Below, one piece after another: positions 58,070 to 64,000 of a stretch of DNA of 64,000 bases (position 1 is its first letter; every line of letters begins with the position of its first letter). The translations under genes and the position numbers were made by a program. A model generated the notes under the pieces. The model was not told where the DNA came from and did no database searches. It saw nothing but the letters and a program-made list of their open reading frames with translations. The stretch is taken from the NCBI GenBank assembly GCA_029215795.1, contig JARDYH010000045.1:62001-126000 (forward strand), given 5' to 3'. This stretch comes from Anniella stebbinsi. Its lineage: Eukaryota > Chordata > Lepidosauria > Squamata > Anniellidae.

Positions 58070-58891
58070 TTCTTCCCCTAGACTTCCCATTCTTCCCCTA
58101 GACTTCCCCTTCTTCCCCTAGACTTCCCCTAGACTTCCCATTGCCTCTATACTTCCCCTTCTTCCCCTAGACTTTCTCTTCCCTCTATACTTCCCCTTCT
58201 TCCCCTATACTTCCCCTTCTTCCCCTACACTTCCCCTTCTTCCCCTAGACTTCCCCTTCCCTCTATACTTCCCCTTCTTCCCCTAGACTTCCACTAGACT
58301 TCCCCTTCCCCCTATACTTCCCCTTCTTCCCCTAGACTTCCCCTAGACTTCCACTTCTTCCCCTAGACTTCCCCTTCTTCCCCTAGACTTCCCCTAGACT
58401 TCCCCTTCCCTCTATACTTCCCCTTCTTCCCCTAGACTTCCCCTTCTTCCCCTAGACTTCCCCTAGACTTCCCATTCCCTCTATACTTCCCCTTCTTCCC
58501 CTAGACTTTCTCTTCCCTCTATACTTCCCCTTCTTCCCCTAGACTTCCCCTTCCCTCTATACTTCCCCTTCTTCCCCTAGACTTCCCCTAGACTTCCCTT
58601 CCCTCTATACTTCCCCTTCTTCCCCTAGACTTCCCCTAGACTTCCCCTTCCCTCTCTACTTCCCCTTCTTCCCCTAGACTTCCCCTTCTTCCCCTAGACT
58701 TCCCCTTCTTCCCCTAGACTTCCCCTTCCCTCTATACTTCCCCTTCTTCCCCTAGACTTCCCCTAGACTTCCCCTTCCCGCTATACTTCCCCTTCTTCCC
58801 CTAGAATTCCCCTTCTTCCCCTTGACTTCCCCTTCCATCTATACTTCCCCTTCTTCCCCTAGACTTCTCCTAGACTTCCCCTTCCCTCTAT

Positions 58892-60142
58892 ACTGCCCCT
58901 TCTTCCCCTAGACTTCCCCTAGACTTCCCCTTTCCTCTATACTTCCCCTTCTTCCCCTAGACTTCCACTAGACTTCCCCTTCCCTCTATACTTCCCCTTC
59001 TTCCCCTAGACTTCCCCTAGACTTCCCCTTCCCTCTATACTTCCCCTTCTTCCCCTAGACTTCCCCTAGACTTCCCCTTCCCTCTATACTTCCCCTTCTT
59101 CCCCTAGACTTCCCCTTCCCTCTATACTTCCCCTTCTTCCCCTAGACTTCCCCTAGACTTCCCCTTCCCTCTATACTTCCCCTTCTTCCCCTAGTCTACC
59201 CCTGGACTTCCCCTTCCCTCTATACTTCCCCTTCTTCCCATAGACTTCCCCTTCTTCCCCTACACTTCCCCTTCTTCCCCTAGACTAAGCTTTCTTCCCC
59301 TAGACTTCCCCTTCTTCCCCTATACTTCCCTTCTTCCCCGAGACTTCCCCTATACTTCCCCTTCTTTCCCTATACTTCCCCTACACTTTCCCTTCCCTCT
59401 ATACTTCCCCTTCTTCCCCTAGACTTCCCCTTCTTCCCCTAGAGTTCCCCTTCTTCCCTTAGATTTCCCCTTCTTCCCCGAGACTTACCCTAGACTTCCC
59501 CTTCCCTCTATACTTCCCCTTCTTCCCCTAGACTTCCCCTTCTTCTCCTAGACTTCCCCTTCTTCCCCTAGACTTCCCCTTCCCTCTATACTTCCCCTTC
59601 TTCCCCTAGACTTCCCCTAGACTTCCACGTCTTCCCCTAGACTTCCCCTTCTTCCCCTATACTTCCCCTAGACTTCCCCTTTCCTCTATACTTCCCCTTC
59701 TTCCCCTAGACTTCCACTTCTTCCCCTAGACTTCCCCTTCTTCCCCTAGACGTCCCCTTCCCTCTATACTTCCCCTTCTTCCCCTAGACTTCCCCTTCTT
59801 CCCTTAGACTTCCCCTTCTTCCCCTAGACTTCCCCTTCTTCCCCTAGACTTCCTCTTCTTCCCCTAGACTTCCCCTAGACTTCCCCTTGCCTCTATACTT
59901 CCCCTTCTTCCCCTAGACTTTCTCTTCCCTCTACACTTCCCCTTCTTCCCCTAGACTTCCCCTTCTTCCCCTAGACTTCCCCTTCTTCCCCTAGACTTCC
60001 CCTTCCCTCTATACTTCCCCTTCTTCCACTAGACTTCCCCTAGACTTACCTTCCCTCTATACTTCCCCTTCTTCCCCTAGACTTCCCCTTCCCTCTATAC
60101 TTCCCCTTCTTCCCCTAGACTTCCCCTTCCCTCTATACATCC
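58892..60142 (+). repeat. H module, complete (93-bp cassette class)
   Basis: Markers actgcc 58892, gtctacc 59194, AAGCTT 59287, gacgt 59749 and acatcc 60137, intervals 302, 93, 462 and 388 bp, the same as at 15,299. A cccttgac word near 58,820 and a tttccctata word near 59,370 are private. Confidence 0.9.
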
Positions 60143-60740
60143 CCTTCTTCCCCTAGACTTCCCCTTCTTCCCCTAGACTTCCTCTTCTTCCCCTAGACTT
60201 CCCCTTCCCTCTATACTTCCCCTTCTTCCCCTAGACTTCCCCTTCTTCCCTTAGACTTCCCCTTCTTCCCCTAGACTTCCACTTCTTCCCGTAGACTTCC
60301 CCTTGCCTCTATACTTCCCCTTCTTCCCCTAGACTTTCTCTTCCCTCTATACTTCCCCTTCTTCCCCTAGACTTCCCCTTCTTCCCCTAGACTTCCCCTT
60401 CCCTCTATACTTCCCCTTCTTCCCCTAGACTTCCCCTAGACTTCCCTTCCCTCTATACTTCCCCTTCTTCCCCTAGACTTCCCCTAGACTTCCCCTTCCC
60501 TCTCTACTTCCCCTTCTTCCCCTAGACTTCCCCTTCTTCCCCTAGACTTCCCCTTCTTCCCCTAGACTTCCCCTTCTTCCCCTAGACTTCCCCTTCCCTC
60601 TATATTTCCCCTTCTTCCCCTAGACTTCCCCTAGACTTCCCTTTCCCTCTATACTTCCCCTTCTTCCCCTAGACTTCCCCTAGACTTCCCCTTCCCTCTA
60701 TACTTCCCCTTCTTCCCCTAGACTTCCCCTTCCCTCTATA

Positions 60741-60808
60741 CTTCCCCTCCTCCCCTAGACTTCCCTTAGACTTCCCCTTCCCTCTATACTTCCCCTTCGT
60801 CCCCTAGA
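60741..60808 (+). repeat. S element, single 68-bp copy
   Basis: Only one 68-bp block is present, with the shortened B reading cttcccctcctcccctaga (a C where the other copies have T). It lies 662 bp after acatcc and 1,108 bp before the G marker. The three other S elements are doubled, so this is either the ancestral single state or a reversion. Confidence 0.91.
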
Positions 60809-61828
60809 CTTCCCCTTCCCTCTATACTTCCCCTTCTTCCCCTAGACTTCCCCTAGACTTCCCCTTCTTCCCCTAGACTTCCCCTTTTTCCCCTAGACTT
60901 CCCCTTCCCTCTATACTTCCTCTTCTTCCCCTAGACTTCCCCTTCTTCCCCTAGACTTCCCCTTCTTCCCCTAGACTTCCCCTAGACTTCCCCTTCCCTC
61001 TATACTTCCCCTTCTTTCCCTAGACTTCCCCTAGACTTTCCCTTCCCTCTATACTTCCCCTTCTTCCCCTGGACTTCCCCTTTCCTCTATACTTCCCCTT
61101 CTCCCCTAGACTTCCCCTAGACTTCCCCTTCCCTCTATACTTCCCCTTCTTCCCCTAGACTTCCCCTAGACTTCCCCTTCTTCCCCTAGACTTCCCCTTT
61201 TTCCCCTAGACTTCCCCTTCCCTCTATACTTCCTCTTCTTCCCCTAGACTTCCCCTTCTTCCCCTAGACTTCCACTTCTTCCCCTAGACTTTCCGTAGAC
61301 TTCCCCTTCCCTCTATACCTTCCCTTCTTCCCCTTCTTCCCCTAGACTTCCCCTTCTTCCCTTAGACTTCCCCTAGACTTCCCCTTCCCTCTCTACTTCC
61401 CCTTCTTCCCCTAGACTTCCCCCTCTTCCCCTAGACTTCCCCTTCTTCCCCTAGACTTCCCCTTCCCTCTATACTTCCCCTTCTTCCATTAGACTTCCCC
61501 TTCCCTCTATACTTCCCCTGCTTCCCCTAGACTTCCCCTAGACTTCCCCTTCTTCCCCTAGACTTCCCCTAGACTTCCCCTTCCCTCTATACTTCCCCTT
61601 CTTCCCCTAGACTTCCCCTTCCCTCTATACTTCCCCTTCTTCCCCTAGACTTCCCCTTCTTCCCCTAGACTTCCTCTTCTTCCCCTAGACTTCCCCTTCC
61701 CTCTATACTTCCCCTTCTTCCCCTAGACTTCCCCTAGACTTCCCCTTCCCTCTCTACTTCCCCTTCTTCCCCTAGACTTCCCCTTCTTCCCCTAGACTTC
61801 CCCTTCTTCCCCTAGACTTTCCCTTCCC
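60809..61828 (+). repeat. Connector between S and G
   Basis: Same word series as after the other S elements: ccttttt, cctggac, ctccccta, ctttccgtaga, the ctataccttcccttcttcccc joint near 61,316 and a cttcccttaga pair. No further landmark. A ccccctcttcc word near 61,421 is private. Confidence 0.78.
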
Positions 61829-61916
61829 ACTATACTTCCCCTTCTTCCATTAGACTTCCCCTCCCCTCTATACTTCCCCTTCTTCCCCTAGACTTCCCCT
61901 AGACTTCCGTTCCCTC
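61829..61916 (+). repeat. G module, 31 bp shorter
   Basis: actata 61829 and ccgtt 61907, 78 bp instead of 109. The cctgc word and the cctagtc word are missing, so one B-length and one A-length word (31 bp) were lost. A cccctcccctctata word lies inside. Confidence 0.88.
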
Positions 61917-62920
61917 TATACTTCCCCTTCTTCCCCTAGACTTCCCCTAGACTTCCCCTTCCCTCTCTACTTCCCCTTCTTCCCCTAGACTTCCCCTTCT
62001 TCCCCTAGACTTCCCCTTCTTCCCCTAGACTTTCCCTTCCCTCTATACTTCCCTTCTTCCATTAGACTTCCCCTTCCCTCTATACTTCCCCTTCTTCCCC
62101 TAGACTTCCCCTTCTTCCCCTAGACTTCCTCTTCTTCCCCTAGACTTCCCCTTCTTCCCTTAGACTTCCCCTTCTTCCCCTAGACTTCCCCTTCTTCCCT
62201 TAGACTTCCCCTTCTTCCCCTATACTTCCCCTTCCCTCTATACTTCCCCTGCTTCCCCTAGACTTCCCCTAGACGTCCCCTTCTTCCCCTAGACTTCCCC
62301 TAGACTTCCCTTCCCTCTATACTTCCCCTTCTTCCCCTAGACTTCCCCTAGACTTCCCCTTCCCTCTCTACTTCCCCTTCTTCCCCTAGACTTCCCCTTC
62401 TTCCCCAGACTTCCCCTTCTTCCCCTAGACTTCCCCTTCCCTCTATACTTCCCCTTCTTCCATTAGACTTCCCCTTCCCTCTATACTTCCCCTGCTTCCC
62501 CTAGACTTCCCCTAGACTTCCCCTTCTTCCCCTAGACTTCCCCTAGACTTCCCCTTCCCTCTATACTTCCCCTTCTTCCATTAGACTTCCCCTTCCCTCT
62601 ATACTTCCCCTGCTTCCCCTAGACTTCCCCTAGACTTCCCCTTCTTCCCCTAGACTTCCCCTAGACTTCCCCTTCCCTCTATACTTCCCCTTCTTCCCCT
62701 AGACTTCCCCTTCCCTCTATACTTCCCCTTCTTCCCCTAGACTTCCCCTTCTTCCCCTAGACTTCCTCTTCTTCCCCTAGACTTCCCCTTCCCTCTATAC
62801 TTCCCCTTCTTCCCCTAGACTTCCCCTAGACTTCCCCTTCCCTCTCTACTTCCCCTTCTTCCCCTAGACTTCCCCTTCTTCCCCTAGACTTCCCCTTCTT
62901 CCCCTAGACTTTCCCTTCCC

Positions 62921-63008
62921 ACTATACTTCCCCTTCTTCCATTAGACTTCCCCTTCCCTCTCTACTTCCCCTTCTTCCCCTAGACTTCCCCTAGACTTCC
63001 GTTCCCTC
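62921..63008 (+). repeat. G module, 31 bp shorter
   Basis: actata 62921 and ccgtt 62999 (78 bp). Tandem sister of 61,829, with ctctcta where the sister has cctctata. An agtttccc word near 63,121 is private. Confidence 0.88.
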
Positions 63009-63891
63009 TATACTTCCCCTTCTTCCCCTAGACTTCCCCTAGACTTCCCCTTCCCTCTCTACTTCCCCTTCTTCCCCTAGACTTCCCCTTCTTCCCCTAG
63101 ACTTCCCCTTCTTCCCCTAGAGTTTCCCTTCCCTCTATACTTCCCCTTCTTCCATTAGACTTCCCCTTCCCTCTATACTTCCCCTTCTTCCCCTAGAATT
63201 CCCCTTCTTCCCCTAGACTTCCTCTTCTTCCCCTAGACTTCCCCTTCTTCCCTTAGACTTCCCCTTCTTCCCCTAGACTTCCCCTTCTTCCCTTAGACTT
63301 CCCCTTCTTCCCCTATACTTCCCCTTCCCTCTATACTTCCCCTGCTTCCCCTAGACTTCCCCTAGACGTCCCCTTCTTCCCCTAGACTTCCCCTAGACTT
63401 CCCTTCCCTCTATACTTCCCCTTCTTCCCCTAGACTTCCCCTAGACTTCCCCTTCCCTCTCTACTTCCCCTTCTTCCCCTAGACTTCCCCTTCTTCCCCT
63501 AGACTTCCCCTTCTTCCCCTAGACTTCCCCTTCCCTCTATACTTCCCCTTCTTCCATTAGACTTCCCCTTCCCTCTATACTTCCCCTGCTTCCCCTAGAC
63601 TTCCCCTAGACTTCCCCTTCTTCCCCTAGACTTCCCCTAGACTTCCCCTTCCCTCTATACTTCCCCTTCTTCCCCTAGACTTCCCCTTCCCTCTATACTT
63701 CCCCTTCTTCCCCTAGACTTCCCCTTCTTCCCCTAGACTTCCTCTTCTTCCCCTAGACTTCCCCTAGACTTCCCCTTCCCTCTATACTTCCCCTTCTTCC
63801 CCTAGACTTCCCCTTCCCTCTATACTTCCCCTTCTTCCCCTAGACTTCCCCTAGACTTCCCCTTCCCTCTATACTTCCCCTTCTTCCCCTA

Positions 63892-64000
63892 GTCTACCCC
63901 TGGACTTCCCCTTCCCTCTATACTTCCCCTTCTTCCCCTAGACTTCCCCTTCTTCCCCTAGACTTCCCCTTCTTCCCCTAGACTAAGCTTTCTTCCCCTA
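63892..64000 (+). repeat. H cassette, 93-bp class, cut by window end
   Basis: gtctacc at 63892 and AAGCTT at 63985. The extra length is ordinary B words, as at 42,545, so the two are likely from one source. The module leaves the window 10 bp after AAGCTT. Confidence 0.88.

Larger units (their letters stand above)
55140..58169 (+). repeat. 1,526-bp tandem duplication (approximate ends)
   Basis: ctctacac (55171/56697), acatcc (55379/56905) and the N start (56269/57795) repeat at 1,526 bp. The joint is near 56,643-56,665, where an attgcc N tail is followed by a cccttaga word and then by the ctttctcttccctctacac series of an H module. Confidence 0.86.
61480..63665 (+). repeat. 1,093-bp tandem duplication (approximate ends)
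   Basis: The cctgc words (61520/62612 and 62494/63588), ccgtt (61907/62999) and gacgt (62272/63365) repeat at 1,092-1,094 bp. Both copies carry the 31-bp shortened G module, so the deletion came before the duplication. The joint lies near 62,573 between two ccattaga/cctgc word pairs. Confidence 0.84.
1..64000. repeat. 64 kb satellite array of 11-, 20- and 18-bp words
   Basis: Every line of the window is built from the words A (cttcccctaga), B (cttccccttcttcccctaga) and C (cttccccttccctctata) and their one- to four-base variants. I see no stretch of unique DNA, no inserted transposon and no inverted segment: the pyrimidine-rich strand is + throughout. From word composition the + strand is roughly half C, a third T, a tenth A and a few percent G. 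No gene is supported. Each A and B word contains the palindrome CTAG, which puts TAG on both strands, and word lengths of 11 and 20 shift the frame, so all six frames close quickly. I noticed no ATG on the + strand. The array continues past both window edges. The family is not one I recognise. Confidence 0.97.

Noticed and set aside
10143..63201. GAATTC words (10143, 11330, 13258, 14521, 15211, 30438, 38687, 40102, 42056, 48038, 54086, 58804, 63196) as a separate functional site
   Set aside because: Each is a single-base change of gacttc to gaattc in a B or A word. They are useful as markers, but nothing suggests a role.
1..64000. Telomere repeat: the - strand reads TCTAGGGGAAG, which contains TAGGGG
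   Set aside because: The unit lengths (11, 20, 18) and the ordered variants over kilobases do not fit a telomerase-made repeat, and no run of a standard telomere motif is present. A distant origin from degenerate telomeric DNA cannot be excluded.
1..64000. CRISPR array
   Set aside because: Repeats are contiguous, with no unique spacers of constant length and no associated cas genes.
1..64000. Repetitive protein gene on either strand
   Set aside because: CTAG puts TAG on both strands in each A and B word, and frame shifts of 11 and 20 bp bring a stop into every frame within a few words. I noticed no + strand ATG, and - strand ATGs (from cat in ccatta, cccatt, acatcc) close quickly.
1..64000. 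CENP-B-like box or other centromere protein site
   Set aside because: No motif resembling the CpG-bearing CENP-B box was seen in the consensus words; a centromeric role cannot be judged from sequence alone.

Overview
The whole 64 kb window is one uninterrupted satellite DNA array. I found no gene, RNA gene, mobile element, CRISPR array or unique sequence in it, and both window edges lie inside the array. The size, the lack of any coding capacity and the layered tandem duplication point to a eukaryotic chromosome (a heterochromatic block such as a pericentromeric, subtelomeric or sex-chromosome region) assembled from long reads. I cannot name the species: I do not recognise this satellite.

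The array is written in three short words: A (11 bp, cttcccctaga), B (20 bp, cttccccttcttcccctaga) and C (18 bp, cttccccttccctctata). B is a 9-mer (cttcccctt) plus A; C is the same 9-mer plus ccctctata. The + strand is about 85-89% pyrimidine with only 0-1 G per word, so the - strand is a 64 kb G/A-rich strand with a GGGG run about every 7-14 bases.

Rare word variants serve as landmarks and reveal a higher-order order that I call H-S-G-P-N. H is a module carrying an AAGCTT (HindIII) word, then gacgt and acatcc variants; S is a 68-bp block, usually doubled; G is an actata...ccgtt marker pair; P is a 1.26-kb module with actgcc, ccgct, ctgta, caata and tcgtc markers; N runs from cctgcttccctta to gactacccc. 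Spacings between landmarks repeat to the base across the window: G to P is 988 bp in all four places where it occurs, P marker intervals are 469/625/165 bp, and HindIII to gacgt is 462 bp in seven of eight copies (461 in the eighth).

Layout: 1-8.4 kb holds P modules in short 1.8-kb and 1.6-kb tandem copies. 8.7-15.6 kb holds N and H modules in 481-, 1,187- and 690-bp duplications. 15.3-21.8 kb holds the only complete H-S-G-P-N set, and from about 15.7 kb it is followed by a second copy at a period of about 6,101 bp to 27.9 kb. 28-36 kb is dominated by H modules in 700-, 1,665- and 1,541-bp tandem copies. 36-44 kb holds S, G and short H-cassette copies (1,415- and 715-bp periods). 44.2-56.3 kb holds two tandem 6,048-bp G-P-N-H super-units. 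56.3-60.1 kb holds a 1,526-bp duplication and another H. 60.7-64 kb holds S, two G copies at a 1,093-bp period, and an H cassette at the edge.

Nothing here works together as genes do. What the sequence records is a history of nested unequal exchange, with breakpoints that fall in shared words. All coordinates were read by hand; duplication edges marked approximate can be off by tens of bases because the copies are similar on both sides of each joint.
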